A DNA stretch of 64,000 nucleotides from Lepisosteus oculatus (Eukaryota; Chordata; Actinopteri; Semionotiformes; Lepisosteidae). The notes beneath the pieces are model-generated. The model was not told where the DNA came from, made no database searches, and saw only the letters and a list, made by a program, of their open reading frames with translations. This document shows positions 23,346 through 37,312 of the stretch, one piece after another. The stretch covers positions 11,981,532 through 12,045,531 of the forward strand of contig NC_090718.1 of assembly GCF_040954835.1 (NCBI RefSeq), written 5' to 3'. Within the stretch, counting starts at the first letter, position 1, and each line of letters starts with the position of its first letter. Both the position numbers and the translations under genes were made by a program.

Positions 23346-26300
23346 AATATACTGCTGCTCTGGAATCCATCCAGCAAAGATGGATCCCTTTAGTCTTGGC
23401 CAGAACAGTCGGAGTACGGAATGCTCTTCCAGCCACATTATTGAGGCTTCCAAAAATATCATATAACTTATCTACTAACAATCAAGTGCTAGTTGTGGAA
23501 CGGCCACGGCCTTTTGGGGAATCCTGATCCAAGTTTGAATGCAGAAATCATTGATCATGGAGCCCAGCCCGTGCCCATGCGAGTACCTTAACTGTATGAG
23601 TTCCACACTTCTTGTATTGCTGTGGTCCAATCCCATATGGAGTCTTTAGTGAGCTTGTAACCTGGGAGATGCTCTGAGGGAAAGTGGAAGTGAACTGCAG
23701 TCCATATTTAGAGGAATGATGAAGAAAAAAAATATCCTTGACCCTTTAGTGCCAAGTTAGGGGATTCTCGCAAGTGATGACAGAACAAATGTAGCTGTTG
23801 GATGCCTGGGAAGAGGATTACTGACAGAAGGAGGAAAAAGGTCATATTGCATGTGATTGTATAATACAAGAGCTACACGTATTCAAAGACACATTAGAGA
23901 TATAACAATGGTCTGTCCAATAAGAGACATGTACAAAGTTAAATAACTAGCACTAATGCTTCTTAAGTTATAAAGGACCAAATAGGATGGAAGTTCCAGA
24001 GGAGCTCATCATGACTGAGGTGAACCTACTCCCTTCCCTACTACCTCTGATTGAATCCTGCCTCATGTTTAAACCAGAGTTTTGGAACCCTGTTGAACCT
24101 AATTATTCTGGAATTGTAATTTCCTCCAGGTGGTACAGGGCTCCTGTTGAATTACTTACCACCGAATGACAGGTGGCCAGCCACTGTGTAAATACTAGCT
24201 CATCCACAGCAGCAAGCTCAACACTGTGGTCTCAATGCCAGAGTAAAGCTTTATTACGACATCAGCAGCAGAGAGCAAAATACACACTGCTAACGAATGC
24301 TACTAAATTAATTTCGACAATGAATGAACAAATCTATGCAACTGGGAATTTCACCTATTCTGTAAAGCACTGTTTTATTAATTTTGAAGCCCGGGCTAGA
24401 TCTGACAACTGTCACTGCTGCGCAAGTCTACCTCCTTCTGTTTTCACATTTACAGCCGATAACCTTTCCCAAGTACCCTGTCTGAAGTCCAAGATCCCTC
24501 TCCAGAATCGGGGGAAACCTGATATCAAGTACAAAAGAACTTCTGTTAGTTATGCACAGGGTCTTTTCAAATACTGACTGCCTTGATTACATTGAAAATT
24601 GTTTAACAGTGGAATGAAATAGTTTATGGTTAATATATAATATTTTATTTCAGTGGCTCGCTTTACATATACGGAGTATCCTGTGTTGTTATTTAAGATT
24701 GTTCATTTGTCAAAAGTAAGATGAATATTACTAGTAAAATAAATAAGTGTGCTGGGTGTTCTGCTAGCATATCAAAGACTGGCTTGCTGATCCTAATCTC
24801 TAAACACAAAGGCAAACACAGACGTTTTCCCTCAGTCCCAAGCAACTCAAGAGTTGGATTTAATTTCCCTCCTTCTGTCTCAAGGGAGACAGAGTTCACT
24901 TCACAGAAATGAAATGGTTTATTACTTCATAATTTGTCTGGTTTTCTTTTCTTATAGCTTTTTTATTCTGTGTATCCTTATTTGAGTGCTTCTGGCATTC
25001 CTTAAAGAGTTGAAATTGGCAGGCACGAAAATGAAGGCATGAGAGAAACTATAAATGGTCAACCTGATTTACCTATCACTGTGCACTAACACTAATGGTA
25101 TTTGGGAAATGATAAATTTTTTTTCCACAGCATGGCCATTTGATCGAGATCCAAAATAACCTTCTGCTGTGTGGAAAAGCAGTCTGTGAGGTTCCAAAAT
25201 AGCTCAATTGCATTTGTTGCCAATGATCAAACATTTGCTTCCGACTCAGATTAGAAACGATAGGAGAATGTTTTAACAAATAAATGCACAATGTGAAGCA
25301 TGCCTTCAATCTTATCTTGGTGAGTCAGAGCCAAAAGGCTTTGAGACTTATTTTCCTTTTTTGGTGTTATTTAAACTACCTCAACTGTCCCAAAAATTAC
25401 GAACCCTCTGTTAAATAAACCAGCGTAACTAGTTTGGGGCCCAAGAGACAGACTTCCATCACTTTCCACATAATCCAATGGAAATGTGAAACCTGCCAAA
25501 AGTGAATTCGATCCTATATAGCGGCAAGTAAGGGTTAATTTTGCTTGAAGAAGTGAACGGGGTTGAGCTTTAAATATAAAGGCATTGTGGACTACATACC
25601 GTACCCTGTGCAAACTTCTTTTTCTTTCCTTCTTGTGATTTCCAAGCCAATTCCATTTAAATTTCAGAATGTAATTTAAAAAGACAATAAAAATTCTACC
25701 TCTTTCTATACTACCCTGCCTGACAAATACCCAATTTTTTAAAAAAATGGGCTTGTTAAAACTGAAGTTTCTCCATACTGTTTTTAACAATTCCAGTTGC
25801 TGTCACCAGTGCTGAATGCTTGTTAAGCAAAACTGAAGTTGATCAAAACTTATCCAAGGTCCACCCTGTCACAGGAAAGACTGTCAGCCCTGGCTTTGCT
25901 GTCTATAGAGAACTGCACCGCAAGGCAGGTGGATTTCAGTGATATCATCGCTAAGTTTGTGGTGACAAGTCAAGTTGTAAGGTAGGCCTATGTTTTTCAC
26001 TTTTAAATAACTAGTTACTAAGTATATATGTATATACTAAGTATATATAGTTCAATATGTTACCCCCGTTTTAATTCTGCTCTCTTGCTCTGTGTGCACT
26101 GGCTTAGTGAGAAGGAAGGCTTTTGTATTTACTTGCACCCAGGCTCAAGTATGGGTTGCGCCAGCCCTGTAAATAAGACACTCTTGTTTTAAAAAGGTCA
26201 GCTTTGCAATGGAGAAACATGAACATGGGAAATGATTTATCACTGCAACAATTTTTTTTTCTGACACTGAGGTCATACCATTGAAATAACCCTTCTTCTC

Positions 26301-29300
26301 ATTGGGACCAGGGTACACTCATCATGAATCGATAAATCCATCGTCAAATATGCAAGGAATCAAGGGTGGGTGGTCTTCTTTTCAGTCCTTTTTGCCTGGG
26401 GGGTGTCTCTAAATTTGATTGGCAGGAACACACCCAAGCAACTCTTACACTCCCAACCAACTCTCACGACTGAAAGCATTCTCAATCAACTGTGTCTGAG
26501 AGACACGAGAGCCTAGATTTTTATCCAACATATCGTCCATAACACAATTGCAAACAGCAGACCACAGCTCCAGCCAGCCAGACTGCGGTGATACATTTCT
26601 GCCAGAGACCTGCTCCCTGACAATGAAATCTCAGTGAGATGTGGTATACAGTACGTAATCCCAAAAACCAATTAGCAACACGACATGGGTTTCTTCACGG
26701 TCGGGCCCACACAGTGTGGCGCCAGTCCAAGGACCCACACCCTACAGCACGGCATTCCAATCCAGACAGTACATCTGTGGATGCTTTCCCTGGTATTCAA
26801 GAACCTCACCCATTGGAGCCTCTCACATTCACTTCATGGCACTTAATGGGGGTCACACACGTCACAACAGGCTAGAATACTACATCTGGACTGCCTCGCC
26901 CACTGTAACCAATAATAAGTGGCACGCTCCCTAATTATTACCATCGATACGATTTAAAAATGGATTCAGATGTCTGCAAAAAAAAAGATTCCGCAAAGCC
27001 AGCAGTGGACTTACAAGGAATGCTTGTGAAACTTTCTAAGACAGGAAATGTTTCTTTTCCACAGTGGATTCTAAGGCTTGTGCAAATGCTCCAATTGTCC
27101 CTTCCTTTCCATTTCTGGCGTTTTTGCCGGTTTGTGCGCGAGAAAGTCTGAAGTCGTGCGCGAGGCTTCTCGTGCTACACCTTGAGAAAGAAAAACTCCC
27201 ATGTTAACCGAAACCATGGGAATCCAATCTCCCAGTGGGTCCTTTCTTTTTTTTGTGCTCCTTTGTTATTTTCTGGAATCACAGTCTCTGACAGCTGCAT
27301 TTTCTCGCTCGTTATTTTCTGGTCGCCTGCAGCTGCTCCCCTTCATTCTCGGGGAGAGAGAGAGAGCAGCCAGTCACAGAGGTGCTTCAGCCGTACAGCC
27401 AGTGACAACAGCCTGGGCTGCAGAGTTCAACCGTGAAATTGAACTGCAGCCCCCGTGGAGCAAGATCCCTGCTCTCACAAGAAAAACTGTATACATTGCC
27501 AGTCCCACCCCTCCCCCATATCCCCTTACCCTTAAGTACCCTTTTCAACAGTCCATCTAAGAACAAGTCTGCTCATTAACTTTATTCTAATAATATACAA
27601 TGCAATGTTATTTGGTGCACCAATGTGGCTGGGGAATGATTCATTTTCACACCAGATCTGAATTATCTGTACCCAGCAACTAGGGAAGGACTATGGATAG
27701 AAAGCATGAGCTGCAGTTCATCCTTATAAATCACTTTGAGCAACCACTATCACCCCGAGTAAGGCTAATTCTATTTTGTTCTGAGTCCTGGGCATTGTTA
27801 ATACCTAAATATTTCCCCTGACCTCACTGTTTGCTTTGGCCACTGTCAATGGCTCAGAAATTGAGATTGGGGCTCAAGAGGATTAAGCAGAGCATTTAAG
27901 CATCTAGTGCACAAATATCAGATGCTCATTTCCTAATTTAATGACTAAATTTCTCAACAGATCAGCAAAATGCTCACACGGTCAGTACTAAATGTCACCA
28001 GAGTGTTCCTAAATTACTCTGACAATGTTTTGTTTGATTCAGCATTCCCAGCCACCTAATACAGAGCAGTGAAAATGCAACAGCAAACCAAAGAAGACTG
28101 AGAAGACCTAGCATTCATAACGGTAATGACTGTGATGCTTGTCTCTCAGACCTGGATGCAGTATTACTTACTCCAAGGACACCTGGGACATTCTCAGAGT
28201 CCGTAACCAAACATTCTTTTGAGATTACAGGATCTTTTACCACCACCACCACAATGCTGATTTGGAAAATCCTCTTTATCTAAAACGGGACAATAAATAT
28301 TGTTTAGAATATAAAATAATCATATGCCTGGGGAAAAACAGACCCATTGCCACTGGTAGAAAATGCAACGTTTTTCAGATGTATTTGCCATAGCTGGGGA
28401 TTGGTGTTGGAGAAGGTAGCCATTGTAAGGAGTTTCCACTGAATCTTCAGATGTTTCCCCACACTTCCTTCTAAGGTGCTCCTGCACAACACCATGGACA
28501 GAGGCGTTCTGTCACCCAGAGGCTGTGCAATTTGCTCCGCACCAGCTCTGGTCCTTGAAATACCCGTCTTCTGGTTTTCATTCCAAACGGGCACTTAATC
28601 ACTGCGGCTAATTGAGCTCTGTAATTGATCTTTTTTTATTTGATGAGACCTTCTAATTATGTACTCAGTCTTTTGTTTCAAAAATATTCCACTATAGGGT
28701 TGTTGTTGCATAGAAACTGAGTAAACAGAACTTCAGCCTTTTTCTCCACAGCTTATTGAGAGTGTTTTCTGCCTTATTTCTGTCTATGCAACTTATTGAT
28801 CAGCACATACAGTAGATCACAACACTATCAAACACTCTGAATTACTTGCACATCTGAGCAAGGGGGTCATGAACAACAGAAAACAGCTTGTTTTTATGTT
28901 TCATGTACATGGGCCAGGCATGGCCGTCAAACAGGCCTGGTGGATCTGGCACTGGGTAGTTCCTTGAAAAAACAGTTCAGAAAACAGTTCAGGATCGACA
29001 TTCATTCCAAACACCACAAAGCTTCTTGATGGCTGAAAATAATTGCCTTAATAGTCAACTAGAGATCAATTAGCTTGACTGAGTAAGAGTTCAGTTCTAA
29101 AAACCAGAAGACAGGGACCTGCAGGACCAGGGCTGAGAAGAGTAGAGAAAACACTCAGCCAGTGTGGCACAGGACCGGCGTCCCTCTGCCTGCTCCTCTG
29201 GGTGTCCAGCAGAGTCCCACACGGGTTCTGATGACGCGCAAGAGAGGTAGGCTGAGACGACACAAGGCTGCTAATGTGAAAAAGCAGAATCTGTTCGGAA

Positions 29301-30000
29301 TCTTTCATATTTTCCTGGGATGCACGTGAAAATCCTGCTGGTGCCAATGACTGCTGACGATTACCTTAAAAAAAAGCTGCGCGGCCATGAAAATACACCA
29401 TAGATGCAAAACCTTTCTCATCGTAACTTACGGCTCTTCCATTTAATAATGTTCACGTACAAGATTGTATGGAGATCTTGGAGTGGTCCATTTCCTTCTT
29501 CCTGCAGAGCAAAGCAGAAGCCATGTGGGGCCATGAAGCTCCATGAAAAATTGTGATGAAAAGCAGATGTGGAAAATCAAAATACAGTATGTAAAACTGC
29601 TTTCACAGCTCTCTCAGGCTTTCACACAGACACAAACTCCTGCATTGTTGGACTTCTCATTGACTCTTGTTCTATTAATTTCATTTCTAGGTATTATGCC
29701 AAGTTCCCCTGAAATACCCCCCTCCTCCAAAAAGGCATGTAGATTTAAAAGTAGCTGGCACTACTTTTAGTAGAAGTCTCCTTTTTCAAGGACATTATCT
29801 GGCTTTTCAGATTGTAACCCAGTGCTGTAAGTAATTCATGAAAGTACTTCAAGTGAGTGACTTTCTGATAATGGATAGATGGAAACAACACACAAAGCAC
29901 AGTGAAACCTTCTTAGACTTCTGGATCTTACAGGAAGCAAACATCCTAATTAATCCTAAATGACTTTATTTGCATTAGAATTTAACTAGACTTTGAAGCT
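23346..30000. other. no gene seen; long intergenic stretch
   Basis: About 6.6 kb with short frames only; the longest are 24,173-24,577 plus and 25,371-25,790 minus. None shows a domain, and none is bounded by convincing splice sites. A TATATA-rich inverted patch lies at about 26,015-26,050. A small CpG/NRF1-like spot (TGTGCGCGAG and CGTGCGCGAG) lies at 27,132-27,163, but no gene start was found next to it. Confidence 0.45.
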
Positions 30001-30004
30001 GTCA

Positions 30005-30500
30005 TAAGACGCAACTAATATGGTTTATCCTGACCTATAAGGCTCTGCATGGCTTGGCATGTCAGTACCTGTCTGAGCTATTATCGCCCTACTCCCCACC
30101 TCACAACCTTCGCTCTTCTAATTCTGGGCTCCTAACTGTCCCCCAAGCCCGTCTACACTCTGTGGGTGACAGGGCCTTCTCCTGTTATGCCCCCAAGCTC
30201 TGGAACTCTCTCCCCAAGAATATTAGAGAGTCACCTTCTCTAAACTCCTTCAAATACAAATTCTTCTTTAGAAGAGCCTTTACTAAACTGGTTCCATTCT
30301 TTACCCCTCTGCTCCTACTATACTTACAGTAGTACCACTATCTATGGTCTCCTCTGTGTATTGTAATTGTGTTTTTATCTTGTATATCCTTTTTATTTAT
30401 TGTTGTTGTCATCCTGTAAAACGCTTTGAGAAGCCGCCTTTATAGCCGCTATATAAAATAAAGTTTATTAATATTTATTATTATTATTGTTGTTGTCAAA
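30005..30500 (+). mobile_element. L2-like LINE 3' end with TTA-type tail
   Basis: The plus frame 30,054-30,332, with upstream codons reading TYKALHGLA in another phase, encodes QYLSELLSPYSPPHNLRSSN, then GLLTVPQARL, then GDRAFSCYAPKLWNSLPKNI. This is the highly conserved C-terminus of fish L2-type LINE polyproteins. The frame changes near 30,050. The 3' UTR ends in CCTGTAAAACGCTTTGAG (30,413-30,430), then 'gctatataaaataaa' and a TTA/TTATT repeat to about 30,497. The element is 5'-truncated. The 18-nt tail motif is shared exactly with the SINE at 56,125-56,142. Confidence 0.85.
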
Positions 30501-31880
30501 GTCCATCTGTGCAAAACATTCACCCAGATCAGTGAAGGCTTTGCTACCATTTATGGATCGGCCTGTAAAGCTAGTCTTTCTTGTAATTTGAGTCCAAGGC
30601 GTTTGACACTACTGACATTTTCTATGTTTTTTTTAATCAAAATCTAAAGATCTTGATCTAAATTGCAAGACAGCAGTTTGGTCTTCAAGTTCTATTCAGT
30701 CTCCCTCCTTCTGGGACTGATATCCTTCCTAGCAAACCTGGGAGAGATTCAGAACATGCTTTATTCGCAGGAACAGAGAGAAAGGGGCAATTGGTAGTCA
30801 AATAGTTTCTATGGGAAAACGCAAGCTCAAATAGTTGAAATCACAAGAGCATAGCCTCTGGTCACAGCATATCCTGCACCCTCGCATACCTCATCAGCCT
30901 ACAGAATCTGCTGCACTGAGCACAGTTGCACATTTGCAAGCCTCCATAATTCCATAGAAAGCAATTCTCAATATTTGTTTGAGGCTGCTGTCTCACTGCT
31001 CCCAGGGGGTGTCATTCTTCATCCGTGAAATTCCCATTCCCGAAAAACAGCTGTACTGTAACTGGTCTCCATCCTTCCTCCTTTCCCCTTCCCTCCCTCG
31101 GTAAAAATCTGCTAACTGGCCACCCCCATGCCCTCCTTCCCTCCCCCTTAGGAAGGCACTGCTGGTCTCACTGCTACCTGAAGGAACCATCAATCATCGG
31201 GCCAGAGCTGCGTTCTAACCAAGGCTCAAGCGAGGAAGCCACCCACTGCCATCTGCACAAACACTCAAATCCACAGGGTTATGCCCTGTATTTATTTATG
31301 TACACACAGGGGCAGAAAATAGACCAGGTTGCCCCACTGGTTTCCCTCTTATTCATATTTATTTAAAGTTAATTGCTATAAAACCACTCAAGTGTGGTCC
31401 TTAGTTACTATCTGCCAGCTCTATAACCTCTATCAGCTCTATTGGCCTATCTGCTCTATTACCACTACAAGCTGAAATACAGGCACTTAAGGCTTGCCTG
31501 CCAGGGAGATGAATTCCATTCATATTAAACAGCCTGGAGGCAGGCTTTTTACCAGGAATAGTTTTCCCATAAAATACCCGGAACTATGAGCAGCAAGCGT
31601 GAATTTTATAGGACTATCATAAGCTTGCACAGAAGCTGCAAAACTTTGAACTACTTACCTGTACTGCCGTAAAGTTTGGTATCTTTTATTTGGAGGCCTT
31701 AAAGTACGCATTGGTAACGTGAGGGTGGAGAAAATAAAACCAGACTGTTTCCCCACCAACGGAGATTAAGCCGAGTCATATTTTATGTCATTTGATTAGA
31801 TCACTGTCCTATCCACCACCTGGGTTCCCCCTGTCTTGACTCTGTCATCTGGGTTCAGAGACTATTGTGTCTCTGATATC
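30501..31880. other. no gene seen
   Basis: Intergenic. A pyrimidine-rich stretch at 31,070-31,150 makes low-complexity frames on both strands. Confidence 0.5.
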
Positions 31881-31883
31881 TGT

Positions 31884-31904
31884 CCCCCCCCCCCCCTCCC
31901 CCGT
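31884..31904 (+). repeat. poly-C run (13 C, then TCCCCC)
   Basis: Thirteen C residues at 31,884-31,896 are followed by T and five more C. Low-complexity tract. Confidence 0.8.
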
Positions 31905-31939
31905 GAACTAAACAGACGTTAATGTGCCTGAAGTATTCC

Positions 31940-32050
31940 TGATGATTAATTAGCTAATTATGGAGCGGTCGGGAATCGCCATGGAAACAGCTGCTCGCAG
32001 AGCTCGGCGGACTTGTCACCTCGGCACAATCCCTGTCATTGTGACGGCGT
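31940..32050. promoter_or_regulatory. candidate enhancer: homeodomain palindrome, RFX X-box and E-box
   Basis: Within 50 bp there is a perfect 14-bp palindrome TAATTAGCTAATTA (31,947-31,960, two homeodomain TAATTA cores). An RFX X-box-like ATCGCCATGGAAAC lies at 31,975-31,988 (consensus GTTGCCATGGMAAC), overlapping a CAGCTG E-box at 31,988-31,993. The block is GC-richer than its surroundings and has no repeat signature. It lies midway between the two genes, so its target is unknown. The motif matches are seen directly; enhancer activity is inference. Confidence 0.35.
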
Positions 32051-34850
32051 GGAGCGGGAATGGACACCCAACCCCCCCACCGCCAGTCATGCTCCACTGA
32101 GGACAATGGTCCTCACTCATGCGGGTAGACGACCCACACACACCAGGCTCTTGGGACGGGCCTGAAATGGCTGACTTCCTGTGTTTCCCATGTTGAACCC
32201 GTGCTGGTTGGAAGTGACAGTACTGCTACATGTGGAGACCAGGACACCCCACTGCCCAGCCCAGGTGTCACCATGGGGGTTAGCCCAGGTTTAAAACACG
32301 TCATCTTCTTTGAGAAACAGGAGTCTTGGACGGTCTCCTACATTTTTTCGCTTGAAATAATCGCCACTATCATCAAGAGTAAAAAGTCAGTGTTTGTTTG
32401 ACAATAGTCTGGGCCATATTTTCCCCTTTTTCCCTCTCCTGTTTATTATTAAATAGCAGCTTTTCAACCAAAAAGCACTGATCGTCTTGTATACCGGTGC
32501 TTGCCTCCTAATGATTTACACAAAAACAGATCATTTGTGAAATAATAACACAACAGCAGGAAACTGTGCTAGGGGGGGTTTTCACCTACAGGAGATGACA
32601 GATACTGTCTAGCTGCTGTCTGCCCCTGAGCTCTCCACCACGCACTCAGCTGCAATCAGCTCACAGGTGAAGCTGCTAACTGCTCTCGAAGTCTGTGACT
32701 GCAGGTGGGTACCCTAGCCTGGGAAATCCCGAGCTCAGCGTTCCTGGCGCGCCGCGTTTGTTCACGTGCAAAGCTGGTGATGCGTTTTACCACAGTGGAA
32801 TTAGGGCTACCACAGCTTTAAAAAGAAACAGAAGACAACCAACAGGAGGCAGAGTTCTCTGGCCATCAATACAATACAAATCGTAAAATTGGAGGGCCAG
32901 TTTTACTTTTTTTCTGGGAAATTAGAGTGAAATTCATTGGAACTGCTGGATTTGGTACAGTAAGCGAAGATGGTTTTGTACAGCACATGTCAAAAGTGAA
33001 ATAAATACTACAGGTTTGTGGTATACCAAAATTTAGTCTTTTGTAATTCCTATTAATTAGTAGAACGCATTGAACACGCTATCAGAACTGGGGCCTGTTC
33101 CAGCCTCACTTGTTGTAGAAGCCTGTTTGCAATTCTTTCAACATGGCATTTGTGTCTGTGTAAATAATCTCTCTCTAAAAATAAAGACCGGCTTTGCTCT
33201 CTGGGGCTTTCTGGGGCTCTGCAATCCCTGGGAACAGAGAGGCTCAGAGAAAAGCAAGGGGAAAGAAGAGCAAGCGGGGAGGACAAGAGTTTTTTTTTTC
33301 CACATCCACCAACTCACTGATTCCCAGACATGCCGCACCATCGACATCTCTCCTCGTCCTGGAGGAACGCATGCTTACAGGTGAACGCTAGCATCACAAG
33401 GCTGTTTGTTCTGTCTGCTAAAGGTGCTGTAAGTTTTAAAATGAAAAACAATCTCCCTTAACTAGGAAATAATGCAAAAGTTGAAAGAACCAGTATAGTG
33501 AGGCGGACTGTGTTTATTTGTTTTAATAATGTGTTTGACGCTGTTGTGGTGAATGTGATGGTGAAGGATGAAACACCATTATTACCTCATGATCCAAGAT
33601 CTATGAAGGAATTTATAGGCAGGACTCCCCAAAAACCAGTCATCGTCAGTCTGTGCGCAGTATTCGTTTCCTGAAAAGAATAACATGACAATTAATTACA
33701 AAATCATGGACACCTCAGGGACAGCTGCATGAAGTGTTTGCTGTTCACACATGTTACACGATTAATTTATACGTGGGTGCTTCGGAATTCTTATCCTTGT
33801 ATTTGATTTTATAACTTTGCTACTGAAGTTTTCCAGCTGCGGTTGTGCGGAGATGCTGGCAGAGGCTGGCTACTGGTATCGAGGTTTCCTGGTGTTACAG
33901 TGCAGTGTGGCAGGGCTTGGGCTTGAAGACCAACCCTGCTCCTCACTGTGTGAAGTAACGCTTCCGTTTCTGGAGTAACAGGAGTCAGTTTCATGCTCTT
34001 CACACCAAACGGTACAGAGGAATTCAGTACCTTCAGTATTTGTACGCTCTTTCATAATTAAACGGAGCAATGAAAACTCATTAACCTTTATGTCCTTAAA
34101 TCTGTAACCCTGAACAAAATGCCAACTCTTGTAGATTCTTTACAGACTGTGTGCAGTTTGGTCTTTTTTTCCCCAATTATATTAACACTGCAAATAATAC
34201 AGAAAGGTCACCTTAATGTTCTTCCTACCTGCAAGTGAAATATCGGATGACAGCAAGGCACTGGGAGAAAGAGAGCACACATTGCTGCCCACGCCTCACC
34301 TAACTCAATTCCATAGCAGTGCTCCTGCCGCGTCCCAGGGCTATCAGCGAGAGGCTACTCCCAGCTAATCACATTACTACCCCATCACCGGCTGCTAACA
34401 CTGTGGACACTGCCTGCACATGTTGCCGCAGAACAGCAGGCCAGGCCCTCCTCGCCTCTCACACAGAGACAGGCCACTTTCCTCCACTGTCGTTTTCTCA
34501 AAGACAATGATGGAAAACCCAGCCACAGACACAAGCTCCGCAAACGATCTGTGAGGAATTTTCCGCCCAGGTTGCTGACTTACTCGTTTTAATGCTTTTT
34601 TCCCCACTAACTCCCCTGCTACAGGTAGGCCACCACGCTGCAGCCTTCGATGAGCGTACAGTATGTCACATGCAGGAACCTGTCGAGTTTCTCACAAGCC
34701 CACAGGACATTGCTAGACTTTTCAGTTACAGCAAGCGTTGGATTTGCAAGAGCAAAGCTTTGCTGCAAAAAACAATGTTTTGCTGCAAAGACACTGTGAA
34801 GTCATGTACTCAGTAAAATATATTCAAGGACACATCAGTAGCCAATACTA
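32051..34850. other. no gene seen
   Basis: Intergenic. Frames at 33,070-33,384 and 34,319-34,816 lack domains and splice context. Confidence 0.45.
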
Positions 34851-34854
34851 TTGC

Positions 34855-35245
34855 TTTGTTAAACACACTATGTTTGTTTTTAATAATATATTGCTATGTT
34901 TGTTTTTAATAATAATTCCTTACACTTATAAAGCTCTTTTTCTGGACACTCCACTCAAAGCTCTTTACAGGTAATGGGGACTCCTCTCCACCACCACCAG
35001 TGTGCAGCCCCACCTAGTTGATGAAGCGGCAGCCATAGTGCGCCAGCACACTCCCCACACACCAGCGCTCAGGGTGAGCGTCCCCTGCTGGCCCCACTTC
35101 CAGCAGCAATCTCAGCTTTCCCAAGAGGTCTCCCATCCAGGTATTGGCAAGGCTCACCCCTGCTGAGCTTCAGTGGGCTGCCAGCTGTGAGTTGTAGGTT
35201 GATATGTCTGCTGGTGAATTTCTTCAGGGCAGTTCTCATTTTATT
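34855..35245 (-). mobile_element. 5S rRNA-derived SINE, internally deleted, minus copy
   Basis: Read on the minus strand, it has the 5S-like head at about 35,125-35,200 (complement of 'gtctcccatccaggtattgg' and 'gctcacccctgctgagcttc'). Next come 'cagcaggggacgctcaccct' and the body segment with 'ggtggtggagaggagtcccc'. It ends with the L2-like tail 'cctgtaaagagctttgagtg...ataagtgtaaggaattatta' near 34,910-34,975. The centre of the SINE is missing compared with the 55,683 copy. A 20-bp piece of the A/T tail, CTATGTTTGTTTTTAATAAT, is repeated at about 34,867 and 34,893. Confidence 0.8.
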
Positions 35246-37312
35246 TCTCCTCACAAAGATACTTAACATTAGTATCGTGCCTTCTCTCATTCTCTCACAC
35301 TGTTGAGGGTGCGCGGTTTATTACAACTGACCCATCAACCTCAGTAATGTCCAACAAATAAATCTGCTGCAGCAAAGCAACAAAGTTGATTCTGTACGAG
35401 ACGCTCACAACCTGCCGCTGCCCATTTCCATTCTATTTTCCTCCTCCCCCATACTTGTTTTGCTCCAGCTGTTACAATCAATTTTCTCACATTCCTTGGG
35501 ATGTCCTAAAACACCAGTTACATTAGTGAGAACAGCTCACTTCTTGTACGTAGCCTCTTTATGTGCCAAGAAGGGATTCGATGAATATTAATGACCTTGT
35601 TTCCTTATCTTTCAGACGGTGGCTATCTGAACGCTTTTGGAAAGGCTCCTCTCTTTCAGGAGCTGGCCTTGAACTGAAGGCCTTTCTGGCTCGAGATTAC
35701 TCGACCTACCCCCCCGGATCCGTTTGGGAAACTCGTTCTGCTCAAGAGGACACGAGAGGTGAACAAAGAATGCTTTCGCTCAGGGCCGTTTGTAAGTAGA
35801 GGGAGGACGAACTGGCTGTGTTTTAAGGCATAATCTTTTTAATAGGTGTAAAACTCATTATGTTGGGGTTTCACATTTGACAAATAATTCTTCTGATTCA
35901 TCTTGATGTTTTTTTTTCCTTGGCTAGAGACTCCTAAGCAAGGCCTTTGGGAAACGCACAGCCTGGAGGGCTCCATCATCTCTACCTAAACCAAATGCCC
36001 ACTGGATTTCCCACAATGCCTCTCTGGCTGGATTCACAAAAAGCACTACAGTCTAACTCCAACTGGTCCCAAATTGCTGCTGCCAGATTTCCGATATATG
36101 ATACGGGTGTCATGTGACCTGGAGAAAATGACTTTAGTGACTGTTTAGTCTACACTACACTTGTTCCCTGTACTTCTGTGCAGAAAATTTAATTTCCTTA
36201 TGCGTGCATTGGTCTTTTATTAATTGCACAAAACAAAATGTTACCAATTAAATTAAAAGCAATTCACAGAAATAAATCCTAGTTTAGAGAAGGCTCCTGT
36301 GCTGCACGGCAGATACAGAGAGGAATTTGTATAGAACAGATTAAGAAGGAAAGAGTGAAACCTAAAAATTCAGGTGAGGACTGAGCACATAGGAAACAGA
36401 ATAGAAGAGGAGAAGAAAGAAACCAGAGATTGTGACAGAGCTGGAAGAGTGGACAGAGGACAAGAGAGGGGAGAAGGGAAAGAGAAAAGAAAAACCATTT
36501 CCAGCAATCAAAATAGCCATTTATGTGAAATGGTTCAGTATGGGTGAATGTAATTGTACTTAATAAAGGATGAAGAGACCTTAAGGAGAGGATGGAGGAG
36601 AGCACAAGGTACAGAACCCGCCTGTCTGTAGCCATCTGTAAAGTGGGACTGTGAAGTAGTGGGAAAGATTGCTTATTAAGAGACAGTCAAGTGACAGTGC
36701 CTCTGGATAAGGTTAGAGATTGGGGTGGTAGGAGATGGTTATTTATAGAATGACAGCACTTAAATGACTTGTTGAACACAGTAGCTCAGATACTGGAGTG
36801 GGATTTATTCTAAACATGTATTTCTGGAATGTTGTGGTTTGAGTGCTAGGTGTGAGCAGGAAGTTACCCCCAAATATCTGAAAGTTTCCATCCTAGAAAG
36901 GGGTTTTCATTTCCTAAAAGTTCCTGCAATGTCCTTTTTGCATAAGTGTTATCTCCAATAAGGGTGGATAACAGTATCTTTGCTGCACTTTCCCTCAAGG
37001 GATGTAATTAAACTCTTCATAGTTGTAGCACAGATAAATACTGAAGCAATGGGATATGAGTAAAACAACCAATTTGCTTAAAAAGCCATTGAGTTCACAG
37101 CGGAGCTAGTACATGCTGATCTGTTCTGCATTGTTTCTGCATGTAAAAAAGGGGACCTCATCATCTCTGGTAAAGCACAAATGCACACCACCTTTACACC
37201 CAAAACAGCCTTCTGCTCACCAAAGTCCAGCTTTAAGATTGATTTTTTAGGTTGGATACAGGTATAGACAAAAGCCTACTAAAGCTTGCTCTTCGTTAGG
37301 TCTTTTCAATAC
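35246..37312. other. no gene seen; polypurine tract
   Basis: Purine-rich plus strand at about 36,335-36,500 produces a Leu/Phe/Ser-rich minus frame (36,279-36,635) of low complexity. The frame at 35,563-35,799 follows an acceptor-like TATCTTTCAG but has no domain and no partner exon. Confidence 0.45.

Noticed and set aside
35563-35799. Possible internal exon after an acceptor-like TATCTTTCAG
   Set aside because: No domain and no partner exons were found on this strand. A lone acceptor-like site is common by chance.
36279-36635. Leu/Phe/Ser-rich minus-strand frame that looks membrane-like
   Set aside because: It comes from a polypurine tract on the plus strand. There is no start context or conserved domain.
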